DNA of 64,000 nt from Lytechinus variegatus (taxonomy: Eukaryota; Echinodermata; Echinoidea; Temnopleuroida; Toxopneustidae): positions 61,935,197-61,999,196 of the forward strand of contig NC_054741.1 in assembly GCF_018143015.1 (NCBI RefSeq). The letters run 5' to 3'. Position numbers and translations under genes: made by a program. Shown piece by piece: positions 23,042 through 35,568 of this stretch. The notes beneath the pieces were generated by a model that was not told where the DNA came from, ran no database searches, and worked only from the letters and a program-made list of their open reading frames with translations. Positions within the stretch are counted from its first letter, which is position 1; each line of letters begins with the position of its first letter.

Positions 23042-26000
23042 ATGACAACTGTAGTGGCACCAGTTTCCAGCTCCCTTGCAATGAATGCATCGGAAGATCA
23101 AGGCCAAAGTCTTGATGATGCGCCTCCCATGCCATGGATGACCATTGCCTACTATACATGCGAGGTGATATTGGGGTTCTGTGCAGCTGTCGGTAATGCC
23201 ACCATAGTGATAGCCGTAGCTGCCACAAAGAAGCTCCACAACGTACCCAACGCCTACCTAGTCTCCCTGGCCATAACCGACTTCTGCATGGGTGTTTTGG
23301 GGATTCCTTCCCTGTTGCTCGCCCTCAACGGTTACCCAAGGAACTATGGCCTCTGCATGACGCTTCTGACCATCGTCCTGCTGCTGGATCTGTGTTCCAT
23401 GTACTCTCTCCTGGCACACACCTTCAACCAGTACTACTCCACTTGCAGACCCCTCCATTATCCAACCATCAGTACCACCAACCGGGTCATACTTCATGTG
23501 TTTCTGGCTTGGGCTTTCCCTCTCGCCATCGCTTTGGTCATGCCGATTGGTTGGAACAACGGCGATCCTTCAAAGGGCCTCTGTGTTTTGATAGAGATTG
23601 TTAGTATGGACTTCTTGGCCTTCATGTTCTTCGTTGGCATGATACCCCCTTTCATCGCTATGTGCATCATGTACCGCAGTATATTCAAAGCTATTTCAAA
23701 ACAGGTAAGACATGCACTCTTGGTTTTCAGTGGGCTTATATCGCCGGTTGCATTAGCTCAATATAGTACAATTTCAATTTATATTTCATCTTTCCAAATA
23801 TTCATTATCTAGTTTTCCTGTTTCAGAAGAAGTTTTCATTCGACTATTCGACTATCATAATTATCCTCGGAAATCACAGGATGTCAAACGTGGGTGCTTT
23901 TAAAATCTGCTATTTTACACCAATGCTTAATGATAGCACATAAGGACATGTGGGTATATCTTAAGGTTCCAAATCCTGTCAAGACACAGGATATATAAGT
24001 ATAATCATTTATCTATGTCCCAAAATAGTAAAAGTTTAGGTGTGCACCAACACCAAAATCCGCTTATTAAATAATGTGAAGCTTGTCAGGGATAATAACA
24101 TAGGCCTACTGTTAATCAGGTGAATCTCTACAGCGGAAAAGAGGTATATTATTTATTTTTCGCAAAAAAAAGAGGAAAAAGAAAAAAAATGAAATATAGG
24201 AAAGAGGAGAGTATTGATTTGGTCAGATATAGCTATATAGCTCCTTTTTCTTGATAAAGAAACAAATTAAAGTGGTGTTAACTGGAGTGTGGGTCATCTT
24301 ACCCGCTCCCTTACGAAAATGCTCTAGCTATACCAGTATATTATAGGCGACAAAGTAAAGTCAGTTATCTTTGATTTATCATGCATATCTTATTCAGTCT
24401 CTAAATGCCTTTCCAGTGCACATAATCTGTTTTCATGTAGCCGTATGAGAGGTTTAAATTCTTATCTAAATAATCTCGAACATGACGCCGGCGGTGTTTA
24501 TTTTTTTGTATGAGGATGTGTGTGCTTGAGGAATCAATATTCCTGAAAGCGGATATGCATACTCAAAGATGGTATTCAGACATCATCGTCATGAGTGAAA
24601 AGCAGCGGAGTATCATTGAAACTTAACTCAATAAAAAGCACATCTAATGTTTGCATAACCAATATCATCTTGATAACGTTTGCATCAAGTCTAGACATGA
24701 CAATAGAGGTGTTCCTGCATGTCCTTGGAGTGTTCCTGCATGTATAATAAAAACAGAAGAAACTTTTCACGTTTGCCTAGATAAAAAATGAAAAAAGAAT
24801 TTTGAGACAATGAACCTTCAATCACATCATTACATCACTGTTATTTTCTTGGGAGTTATTAAACGATTCGGAGGGGGTTACTGAACTATGCACTATCATA
24901 TCTTCAGCATCATTATCATCACCATCGTCATTTTTTTTCTTGTCCTCCTTTTTCTTCATTTTTTACCTCCTATTCATCTATCAGTCCATAATCATAAGAA
25001 AATAGTTACTTTCCAATTTTCATTCAGGTTTTAAACGTTTTATGTATTTTCGCACTAATTTCCTTTTTTGATAACACGTATCGCACATTTTGACACCTTG
25101 CATTAAGGCTATGGGAAAAAAAAAATTATTTATCATCAAGCTTTTTCTGCGCAACTATTGGAGTCTTGTACATTTCGTCATGACATTTTACCTTTTCATA
25201 CTTGTTAATTTGATTGACAATCGGGCTATTAGACATAACATCTTGATAATCCACACGTCGTGGGCCCCCTTTTATTTAATCTCAATTTTTTTTCAAATAT
25301 AGTTATGAAGAAAGATAATCATTTGCGGTAAATGTTAAATGGGAATAAAAGCACGTAGCTTTACAAGGTCATCGCGGCGGTGATTTGAACATTGATATTA
25401 GTTTCCCTTTCTCATATTTCATCCATCAACAATTAAAACTCTTTTTAGCTTGCTCTCACAATACATGAATTCCGTATTTTCTCCATCTTTAAAATCCTAT
25501 ATCTTCAGGTTTCACTTTTCGTGTTTGCGCTCTGCTACTCATGTTTTACAGAACACACAACATGGAAAAATATGACTTTAAAAACCCTACGCTATAGCTA
25601 GCTCCCCCCTCTCTTTCTCTCTCTTCCTCTCTCATCCCTTCCCCTATCAGTTTCTTTCCTTATCCATCTATCCTCTCTCATCCTCTCTCCTTCTTTACCC
25701 TTTCCTTGTCTACCTCTTCGTATATCTCACTTTCACTCTCTTATTCTCGGTCCCCCCTTTTCCCTGTCTTTTCTTCTAAGACCGGGGACGATTATTACTG
25801 AATTTGAATTCTCACCTTTATTAAAGCTACATACCTTCTCAAACCAATACAAAGCGAAATATGCATATCTTGGCTTGGCATATAAATAGGATTTAATTAA
25901 GTTAAAACAAAGTAATTCAGAAGCAATTATTTGAAAAAAAAATAACAAATAAGCCCCATATATGATAAAACATGACAACACTAGACTCATTTACATTTTA

Positions 26001-27827
26001 TATTTTTCTACTTGCTGTTATTATGGGGAACATTTTGACTGTTTTTAAGGTTGTTGTGGCTTCACCCTAACCTGCTAACTGTAGAACTAAATATCAATTT
26101 CTATATGGGTTCTGTATCTTCTTTAAATTATAATACCTACCCAACGTCTCTTTAAATGGATGAATGTGGTAAAACACTGTACTATGTTTTATTTAACTTT
26201 AATGTATTCTTTTCCAAATAAAAGGACATTATTTCTTAAATATTGGGCAATGACAGCTTTGTAAAAAAAATATGCCACTTTTTTGGACAAAATCTATATT
26301 TCTTTGCCTTGTAAACAAACATATCAAATCCAGAATTAATGTTTACTCAGATACCATTTGTACGAAAGACATAAAAAACGAAACCGAGAATTATCGATAA
26401 TCTTTGCCATTTTCTGTGATTGAGGTATCAAATTAAAGAGAAGATAATGAAATCTTTTGACAAGTGATTTTCTGTTTGAAATTCAGATACTGCCTGCTAA
26501 GTTACTTTTTGGTATCCTTTCTTCATAATGTTTGTACTCACTCACGCGTGAATGGGTAATCTACTTAAATATACCAGATTAAAGAGGAGACTCTATGGGC
26601 TATTCAATGATTGTGTTAGTGACGTTCCAGGTGTAAACCAAATACTAAAAATCACCCTGTTTCAATGGAAAGGTATATCTTGAGTAGATATTAAACGACT
26701 ATATCATCCAATATCACTCCTGTTGGAAAGAACAGTGTCACACACAGTGTTCACATATAGTGGACTATGTGAAGATATTATCAACACTGTTAAAATGCTC
26801 AGATGGAACACTGAAAAATATTTTCATACTGTTGACAGCTCGACAGTGTGACTGTTCACAGCGTGTTCACATCGCCGACCATATGAATATGTAATTCACA
26901 CTGTTTAAAAGATTAATCTAACGTTAATACTATTCATACTGTTAAAATGCTCAAATTTAACACTGTGACGGTATTTTCATACTGTGGACATCTCGACAGT
27001 GTGACTGTTCACAGCTTGTTCACATTGTCGACCATGTGACTATGTAATTCACACTGTTTAAAAGCTTAATTTAACAGTGTGAAGGTGATTTCACATTGTG
27101 TTCCACACTGTGAACACACTGTGGCACACACTGTGGGACTCTGTGTTCTTTCCTGCTGGGGGTAATTGATATCATAATCACTGTTCTTGAGGGACTCTTT
27201 TCTTTCAACCCCATCTTATGATGATCACTGGAATATTTTGCTTCTTTTCGGCAGATGCGTCAACTGGAGGACCTAGAGAAGATAAGGACCCGACTACAAG
27301 TGCCAGCTTCATCTCGTGGCGCCTCAAAGAATGGTTCTTCAAGCGTTAAAGATAATGATGATACGACAAGAAAATCAGTGGATGTTTTGGCGCCAACTGG
27401 TAAAACGCAGAATAACAAATCCGATGACGATGGCAGCAATTGTGGGAATACAGATAGAAGAGATAAAGATGTTAATGAAAAAAGTAAGGGAACTGGCAGC
27501 GTCGCGAATTCATTCAAGCGAGTAGAAGCAGAACGCAAGAAAGCGCTATTCTTTTGCTTTCTCATGCTTTTTCTCTTCTGCACGTGGTGTCCGATATTCA
27601 CTCTTGATAGTATCATTGCCTTTGGAATCGTCCCAAGTATCAACCAGCACGCTCTTAACCTCGCCGTTCTCTTAAGCCATTTCAACAGTGCTTTTAACCC
27701 CGTCATCTACGCGCGCAAGAGTGAGTTTCGGCTTGTTTTTAGACGATGGTGGGCGAGAATAACGTGCCAAAATCGTCGCGTGCATGGAGAAGGCAGTGGC
27801 GTAAACTCCGTGTCTACCGTAGGCTGA
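23042..27827 (+). CDS. Adenosine-receptor-like rhodopsin-class GPCR
   Basis: Two exons, 23042-23704 (221 codons) and 27255-27827 (190 codons plus stop), join in phase 0 across a GT-AG intron (CAG|GTAAGA, CGGCAG|ATGCG), giving 411 residues. There is an N-glycosylation site NAS at 15. TM1 has GN (51-52), TM2 LAITD (76-80), TM3 starts at Cys105, which should bond Cys181 in loop 2, and TM4 is followed by IGWNN. The second exon encodes a long charged loop 3 (about residues 222-316), then TM6 (CTWCP) and TM7 with LLSHFNSAFNPVIY. IGWNN and LSHxNSxxNPxIY are typical of adenosine receptors. The DRY position reads NQY (129-131), so G-protein coupling may differ. AATAAA at 27835 is a plausible polyadenylation signal. 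It could be an orphan amine/adenosine-type receptor. Confidence 0.9.
23705..27254 (+). other. Single intron of the adenosine-receptor-like gene
   Basis: A 3.55-kb intron sits exactly between TM5 and the third intracellular loop. It is AT-rich with pyrimidine tracts (25600-25750). A TIR element lies at 26717-27162, leaving about 90 bases to the acceptor. I see no other exon in it. Confidence 0.8.
26717..27162. mobile_element. CACACTGTG-rich TIR element with internal duplication
   Basis: The ends are inverted: CTGTTGGAAAGAACAGTG on the left and CTGTGTTCTTTCCTGCTGG on the right. A block of about 150 bases (TTTTCATACTGT, CTCGACAGTGTGACTGTTCACAG, ATGTAATTCACACTGTTTAAAAG) occurs twice. Related sequence is found at 30711-31240 and, more diverged, at 51597-51770. 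Confidence 0.7.
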
Positions 27828-27840
27828 AGAAATCAATAAA

Positions 27841-30700
27841 GGCTCTGTCTAATTGAAATCAAATTTACCCCTTCTTGTTTTTGTAAATAAAATGTTAATC
27901 TGACAGCGGGTATAAATAGTGTAACATATTTACCCAAGGGTGCAGGTGTGCTCTGTTTACTCTATATGGCGACAGAGAACACAGAGCCGTGCACATCTGA
28001 CATTGACTAACTGATAAGTGATTACACAAAGTTTATGCCAATAAAGGAAATAAATTGCTTTGAGTAATTCAGTTTTCCCTATAAACAGATTCATCTTGTA
28101 CGATGAAGGAAATATATATCTATAATTTTTAAATGTTCGCCTACCATGTTTTAGTTCTATTTTTTTGTAAAGATTATGATCAATAACACTGGCGGCAACA
28201 TGTTACCTAATATACATCCACTCCAAATAATAGGCCCTTTGGGAAAATATTTCCACTATTCATTTTTCGTCTTTTCTTCTTATTACGTCCTTTTCAATTT
28301 TTTTCTCATTTTATCTAAATATCGTTTATTAATTACTTCGAAAATCATAAGGGCAATCGGTCTTTGTTCATTCACGTTGTGCTGTGGCGTTGTGACCGGC
28401 TGCATTTTTTTATTAATCACCTTTAGAGAGGATTTGAAATGCAATTTATTCACTTCCGATGGAAATATACATATTGCATCATGTTTAAGCGTATTATCTT
28501 GTTATTGTGTGATCATGAATGTAATCAATGATATATTCGGAGATTTTAGACTTAGATTTTGACTTATTTCGTCTTTAGCACATGTTGAACTCGTCTACCG
28601 CGTCTCCTGTACTGTGTCACGTTAGAAGATATATTAAGGGTTTTTGCGCAGGTCTGTCCAATCCACTATATTCAAATAAAAAATGTGAGAGAATGATAAA
28701 TGAAATGAAAAGAAACGAAAGTACCATGTAGTAGATTACTTAAACAGGTTCATTTTTATTGAGAATTCTTGTTCTCTTGAGATACGTACAGTGTTCCGAG
28801 TATCTCAGGTTAAGCGCCCCTATGATTCATATATTTGGGCCCTTCTGTCGGTTAAACGAGAATGAATCGACGCCTCCTTGCCCTTTTCCCATATGCATTC
28901 CTTTGAATATACTCTCCATATGAAAAGCCAACCCATATTACCGGAAAATTGTACTTCCATTCAATTTTAAAGCTCTTTCGCTAAGTTTAGACAATCAACT
29001 TTCCTGAAAAGCCATTACGTTAATCACTTCTCTTGAAAACAGTTTCCTAATATCTGGTCTTTTTGGAGGATTGCACTTCTTTCTTATTAACCCATTCCAT
29101 TCTCTGCTCTGGGCGGTCAACCACAAAAGGGAGTGATTACCAAATGAAACGATGAACGTATCAATAAATCACTCTTTATTCATTAATGGTGTCTATTCAA
29201 CAAAGATTAATATTCTGATAATAACTATAATGGAAATGCATCTAAAAAGGTCGTCGATTAGAGCAAGCCCTCTGCTGTTTAATGTGTAAAATCATTCATT
29301 TGAATCTGACCAAAATGATAAGATAATCTAAAAGTGCATCGACACCGCATTCTGCACAATGTTCAGTACGTTTCTTTCCAATTTCAAAGGGAGCTCTTGA
29401 ATGAGGGATTATTAAAAACTATTTTTTATTGGGTCCAAATTTCCCCAAAGGATTTCGATCGCATTATGTTCAACCATTTCAGTGATTACAGTATTTGTTA
29501 TCAAGATACTATACGGTTTTAAATAACTGAACCAAACACGAAGAAGTATAGGATATAGATATGAAAGATATAATTCACATATTATTTTCCATCCACACTG
29601 GTTCATTGATTTTCATTTATATCACGCTTTGCACGTAATTTCGATATATAATCATTTACCGTTGCATCTTTAAACGCATTTCTCTTTTTTTATCACACTT
29701 TGTAGGTAATTTCAGTATATATAATCATTTTTTCGTTGCATCTTTAATTTTAGGGTTTTTTCGTCTGAACTGCACCAACCGCCACACTGGGCTGTAGATG
29801 TGCAGTCTATAGATGTCATATTTCATCTCTTTATTAATCAACTATAAGTCGAACCTAGTGTATACAGGCTTTTGAAATGTAAAGACTATGAAACCAAATA
29901 GGAAACATCCTTTTCTCTTTGCTGTCAGAGTGGATGATACATTTTCGGCTGTCATGAAACGCTTTAAATATATCCGGTGGTAATTATATGGGTTTTAATC
30001 TGAAGGACGGAAATGCATCGGGACTGAACCGCCAATTATTGTGCAACATAAAGTGTATTCATCGGAAGGTCGTATTAAATACCACATGATTATACTTAAT
30101 TATAATGTCATCAAAAGTGAAGTCATGTATGTGGCCGTCTAAATCATATATGATTTAAATCATTCCACCGCATTATATCGCCCTATATACAGCCTCCACT
30201 TTCTCATTAATGTGTGGTTGAATATGTCATGTATATAATTATGTAGAATGCATTTCGATTCAATAGTTGAAATCCCACTCATAAAACAGGGTAGCAATGC
30301 ATATTTATAATAAATGCATCACATTGTTTCACCAAACTTTGCGTTTCAGTATTTCTCTGTTTGCATTTGTTAAAGTTCGCACCGTTAACTTATTGAAAAA
30401 TACACCGAATCTCAATGGTCACTATAAAATAAGTAAAGCAGGCTGACTTAACGATCTCCAAAACCCATTTCATACTTTTGACCGGAATTTATTTTACTTT
30501 ATATAGGCCTTCATGAGTGTCATGTGTTTTGTATTATTTTGAATCTGATATTTGTTTTAAAAAGCTCAGACCCTAAAAATCCATTTAAAGTGGTATGATC
30601 ATCATTTAACCTCGTTTGTGTCTTTGGAAGCTTGAGAGGACAATCAGGACCCTAACCTCGCTCTGTCTTCTGCGATTTGGACCATCGCTAGCCGTGTATC
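27841..30700. other. AT-rich intergenic region
   Basis: No exon or known element is recognised. The longest frame, 28176-28562 (128 codons, plus), has hydrophobic stretches but no family resemblance and a composition like the surrounding AT-rich DNA. Confidence 0.5.
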
Positions 30701-30710
30701 CGTCATCATG

Positions 30711-31240
30711 TTCCTGCTGGAAAGAACCCATTGTCACACAGTGTGGACTATGTAAAATATCATTCACTAAGTTAAAAAAAAAATGCTCAAAGATCTATTT
30801 TCAAACTCACTAAGCGTACCTACGGGGGGGGCAGACTGCCCCCCTGACGAGTCACAACCCATGCCAGGGACCTATCCCTGCCCCCACCCCCCCCCCTGTA
30901 GAAGTTGAAAACCTTTTTTTCTTTCTTTCTTTTTTTCCAATTTTTTTTTCTGCTGTGAAATGTCCTTTATATCCTGTCGAGGACTCCTTTGTTTTGCTTG
31001 TCATTATTTTTCTGCTGTAAAATGTCCTTTATATCCTGTTCAGGACCTACGTTTTTTGTTCTTTCTGCTTGTCAATTTTTTTTCTGGCACGAAATTCTTT
31101 ATTTGTGGTTGAAGACTTTTTTTTCGTTTTTTTCATTTTTTGGCGGAAGATTCCCCCCCCCCTGTGGAAAATCATAGGTACGCTACTTTTCACACTGTGG
31201 ACACTTCGACAGTGTTACTGTTCAATAATGATAATATTAC
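30711..31240. mobile_element. CACACTGTG-type element interrupted by another element
   Basis: The left part, CTGCTGGAAAGAAC to AATGCTCAAAGATC (30711-30812), and the right part, TTTTCACACTGTGGACACTTCGACAGTG (from about 31187), are the two halves of the family seen at 26717-27162. They are separated by the 30814-31183 insertion. Confidence 0.6.
30814..31183. mobile_element. GCGTACCTA-ended insertion nested in another element
   Basis: The ends GCGTACCTACGGGGG and CCCCCTGTGGAAAATCATAGGTACGC share the inverted GCGTACCTA. The interior contains two similar blocks of about 75 bases (AATGTCCTTTATATCCTGT), T-rich tracts and C-runs. It is non-coding. Confidence 0.6.
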
Positions 31241-31242
31241 CG

Positions 31243-31445
31243 GGACTTGTAGAGGCTGTTAATATTATACCTTGGCTTTACCTGTGCTGCCATTGAGGCG
31301 CAGAATCATTCAAGAAATTTCTTCGTACCCGTTACCTATTCACCTCAGCTGGATTGAGTACAGCACAATCTGGGTAAGTTTCTTGCTAAATGAAAACACG
31401 CCATGGCTGGGAATCGAGAATCATAACCACTAGACCACGAAACCC
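31243..31445 (-). mobile_element. tRNA-derived SINE
   Basis: On the minus strand the head reads TCGTGGTCTAGTGGTTATGA, an A-box like that of many tRNAs, followed by GATTCCCAGCC and a non-tRNA body ending in GGTAATATTATCATTATT. The B-box is degenerate. Confidence 0.55.
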
Positions 31446-31739
31446 TTCATACAATTATTATTAATTACTCCATAAAAACAGTTAAATTAGTTTTTAGGTT
31501 GTTACCAATATGTGCATATTTTCGAAAATGTGCAGGCACATTACATCGATAATGAACATTTTGGTCACAAATTTCTTTAACCAAAATGTGCAGTTACCAA
31601 AATTTGCCGTAACATATTTTAATATCTTGGTATTTACCAAAATGTGCAATTTACCAGTGTGCCGTAACACACCTCATACTCCCGCCCCCAAAATACCCAA
31701 CAGCACACACGCATTATTTTTCCACCATGCCTTTTCCCC

Positions 31740-32515
31740 TCAATAGCCACAAGAAACATACACTCACACACACACACACGCACACACCATTATCCCCCCA
31801 CGTCTTTACCCCGTCAATAACCACAACAGACATACACAAACCCTCACACACACCATTCCCCCCACGTCATTACAATACCCCTCAGTAACTATAACAGACA
31901 TACACAAACCCTCACACACACCATTTTCCCCCCACGTCATTACAATACCCCTCAGTAACTATAACAGACATACACACACCCACACACATACCATTATTAC
32001 CCCACGTCTTTACTTCTCGGTAACCACAACAGACATACACTCACACACACACTATTATTCCCCCACGTCTTTACCCCTCAATAACCACAACAGACACACA
32101 CACCCTCATCTACACACCATCACCCCCACGTCATTACCCTTCAGTAACTATAACAGACATACACACACACCATTATTCCCCCACGTCATTACCTCTCAAA
32201 AGCTACAACATATATACACACACCCTCACCGTGTGAGACATACATGTGTAACAGACATAGACACACCCTCACACACCATTATTTCCTCACGTCATTACCC
32301 TTCAGTAACTATAACAGACATACACACATCCTCACACATTCCATAATTCTCCCACGTCATTACCCCTCAATAACCACAACAGACATACACACACTCCCCA
32401 TTATTCCCCCACGCCATTACCCCTCAATAACCACAACAGACATACACACACCTTCACACACACCACTATTCCTCCCCCACGTCTTTACCCCCTCGACAGC
32501 CGGAACAAACCACTA
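31740..32515 (+). repeat. CA-rich minisatellite, roughly 60-75-base units
   Basis: At least ten diverged units share CATACACACACC, CACACACCATTATT, CCCCACGTC(A/T)TTACC and CAGTAACTATAACAGA or CAATAACCACAACAGA. Open frames across it (for example 32244-32519) reflect only the repeat. Confidence 0.9.
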
Positions 32516-32519
32516 CTAG

Positions 32520-33340
32520 CATGACTAGCGTATTAGGAGAAAACATATAAGCAATGCTGGACAACGAATCATTCGCAGACAGGCACTTAGGTTTTTAATT
32601 CCAGATATTGACATATCTATAAACTCATACATTTCTGATGTAATTCATACGACAAAATATTTTGATTGAATTTCTTATAATGACAAATTTATGAGCTCTG
32701 ATTTTCTTGAGTTTTTATGAAATAAGAGTTATCCAGAGCAAAATGATGTGTAATGCAAACGGTTTCTATAAATCTTAAATAACTTTGGTGGAAACCATAC
32801 TTGTCTTACATCTTCGTGATTTTATATTTAACCCCTATAGGCGCACAATAAATTTATCATGATTATTGATATGAAATATAATGGATGCAGGAAAGCAGTA
32901 AACTGATATTGATAAAATAGATCAACAATTTTTAGGGGTATCAGATATCTGTAAAGAAACTATGACCGAAATAAAAATCCTAATTGAACAAAAACAAAAC
33001 ACCCCACCGGAAATATAAGTTATAGGAGATGCATTCTACATGCCTGGGTTTTCGGCAGTCCCCTCCATACGCAAACTCTTATATAAACTACTTTTTACAT
33101 TATGAACTCATTGTTTAATAAATTTCAATGCCTTACATTGTTTTACAATGCATACTTTGTTACTTGAATTATATTTGTTGGATATGGAAATAAATAAATG
33201 AAAATATCGAGGGTAATGTTATCAATTCTACTGATACGAGACTTAACAAACTAACTACTAACCCTAAAACAGATAAACATTGATTATTTTCTGATGGAAA
33301 AAAGCCAAAAACCATGTCATTCTTAGGTTATCACAAAAAG
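32520..33340. other. AT-rich intergenic stretch without recognised features
   Basis: No long frame, splice-bounded exon or known repeat was recognised. Confidence 0.4.
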
Positions 33341-33344
33341 CGCA

Positions 33345-33820
33345 GTATGGCAAGTTCCCCCAAGTCTGCGCAGTCCCCCTTGTCTGCGCACACGCGTATC
33401 TGCGCGATTCTAGTAAAAGAAGATACACAACGAGCACGAACTTTACACATGCAATACATAGACAGGTATTCAGAATAAAATCCGACTCAAAATGGTGGGA
33501 AAATAAAGAATTTAGGGCATTTCATGTGACGACCTCAAAATGCAGCCTTTCTCATTTAAATCCCCGAATCGTGTGCAAAGTGAATGAGTGCGCAGACATG
33601 GGGGTACCATTTTTTTTTTCAATATGAAAATGATTGCCCAAGGTTTTTCCAAGAAAATCCTATATTTTCTTTCATTTCTTATTGAGAAATTTGGTATACT
33701 TACTCTTAATAATATAAAGAACATCATTAACTGAAAAAAAAATTTGTGAAATAAGAAGAAATTCATGTTAAATCCTAACTCAAACTGTTGGGTGCGCAGA
33801 CTTGGGGCCCTCCACCATAC
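33345..33820. mobile_element. TIR element with CAAGTCTGCGCA ends
   Basis: The left end GTATGGCAAGTTCCCCCAAG, then TCTGCGCA, is inverted at the right end (TGCGCAGACTTGGGG to CCACCATAC). TCTGCGCA repeats internally at 33380-33405 and, inverted, near 33590. It is about 476 bases and non-coding. Confidence 0.6.
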
Positions 33821-34135
33821 GTTGAAAAAGCTATAACACTAAATATTTATCAAAATTGATTTAAAAAATTGTGATGAAATTTTCAAGGTACCAACTATGG
33901 TATATTGTGGTAAGTCTTTATAAAAAAATCGCAGGCTTATAAATCATGTGCTTTTTAGCTGGTTGTACAAAACAGATTCCCTCTTTGCAACATTTCAGGA
34001 TTTCCCGCATATTTATACGGGTCTAATGTTGTACTTTACACTGAATTAGTGATTTCCATTTTATTTGAATTGCTTCAAAATACTACAGTGAAAGAGAAGT
34101 GTCGGTCATACAAGTAGTTGTAAAAGGTATAAGCA

Positions 34136-34273
34136 GTATTATTATTGTTATTATTATTATTAGTAGTAGTAGTAGTAGTAATAGTAGAAGAACAAGAAGA
34201 AGAAGTAGTACGTAGTAGTTGAGGTAGTATTAGTAGTATCTGTAGTAATAATAGTAGTAGTAGTAGTAGTAGC

Positions 34274-34316
<43 letters not shown>

Positions 34317-34320
34317 ATAC
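34136..34320. repeat. GTA/TAG trinucleotide repeat
   Basis: Nearly continuous TAG triplets with minor ATT and AAG interruptions. The poly-Leu and poly-Thr frames here are artefacts. Confidence 0.95.
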
Positions 34321-34728
34321 AAATATTAACAGTAGAAATAGCAGAAGCATCATTTATATTTCCAAACATGTGTCAGGAATATTCTACACATTACACATAC
34401 ATGTAAATAAATGATATTCTCGTTAATATTCATAAATGAATGCTTTAAGAAAAGTAATTAAACATTGCAAATATTCATGCATAAAAATGGTAGTAAAAAA
34501 GGAAACATCGATTGTTTTTACACTTAAGATTTTAATCTAGTAACGTGAAAAATCTGCATCAAATTTTATAAATTTTCATCGGTCTTTTTTTCAAGTTGCT
34601 GAATCTGACTACTTTTGTGTCACACACCATATAAAATGCAATTTGATTTTACAAAATAAATGATCAAAATCAGTAGACTTACAAGTCTCGAATTAACAAA
34701 CAGCAGGAAATCCTTTCAAGTCATATTT

Positions 34729-35568
34729 TTTGCCGACGATTCAAATCTTTTTTATTCTCATAAAAATCCAAAAACACTACTAGATATAGTAAATTCTGAG
34801 CTAGAAAAGGTTACTCAGTGGATAAGAGCTAACAAACTATCCCTTAATCTAAAAAAAAACAAATACATGTTATTTAGTAATACTATAGACACACTGCCGG
34901 CAAACATTATGTTTGATGATACCCCTTTAGAAGTTGTTTCGTTCATAAAGTTCTTAGGCATAACTGTCGATAATAAACTTTCGTGGAAATATCACATTGA
35001 AAATATTTGCAAAGCGATTTCACGCAACATCGGCATAATAAATAAACTGAAATTTCATTTTCCTCCACAAACCTTATTAATGCTTTATTCTTCTTTAATC
35101 TTACCGTATTTGAACTACGGCATTCTTGTTTGGGGCAATACCCACCAAGTTTTATTAAACAGACTTCTTTTATTACAAAAGAAGTCTCTCCGTATAACCA
35201 TTCTTCATTTCTTTCACATACAGATCCATTGTTTGCCGAAAACAAGCTGCTAAAAATAAATGATCTATATCTGTTTCACTTAGGCCAATTTATGTATAAA
35301 TATAATAACAATTCACTTCCTCACGTATTTGATTCAATGTTCCCTCAAAATCGTTCAATTCATCATTACCCTACAAGACAGTCTAATGAGTTTCATTTAC
35401 CTCTTTTAAGAACATTATTAGCTAAAAAAAACATTTATATACGATGGCCCGAGATTCTGGAACTCCCTTAGTGAAGATATAATTAGAAGCCCATCCCTTT
35501 GTTCTTTTAAAATGAAACTTAAAAATAATTTTCTGAAATCATACAGGTCATCATTTACTCAGTTTTAA
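34729..35568 (+). pseudogene. Frameshifted reverse transcriptase C-terminal fragment
   Basis: The RT palm FADD motif, thumb and C-terminal region of a non-LTR retrotransposon protein are spread over three reading frames, with shifts near 35190 and 35440. The fragment order is collinear with the family (FADDS, LGITVDNKLSW, LPYLNYGILVWG, then a block similar to the typical WNSLP end). Confidence 0.85.

Noticed and set aside
31740..32515. CRISPR-like array
   Set aside because: The units are diverged CA-rich minisatellite repeats in an animal genome, without constant repeats and unique spacers.
32244..32519. 91-codon frame with repeated THTLTH-like segments
   Set aside because: It is part of the CA-rich minisatellite, with no independent evidence of coding.
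34075..34353. Poly-Leu and poly-Thr frames
   Set aside because: Both come from the TAG trinucleotide repeat in different frames.
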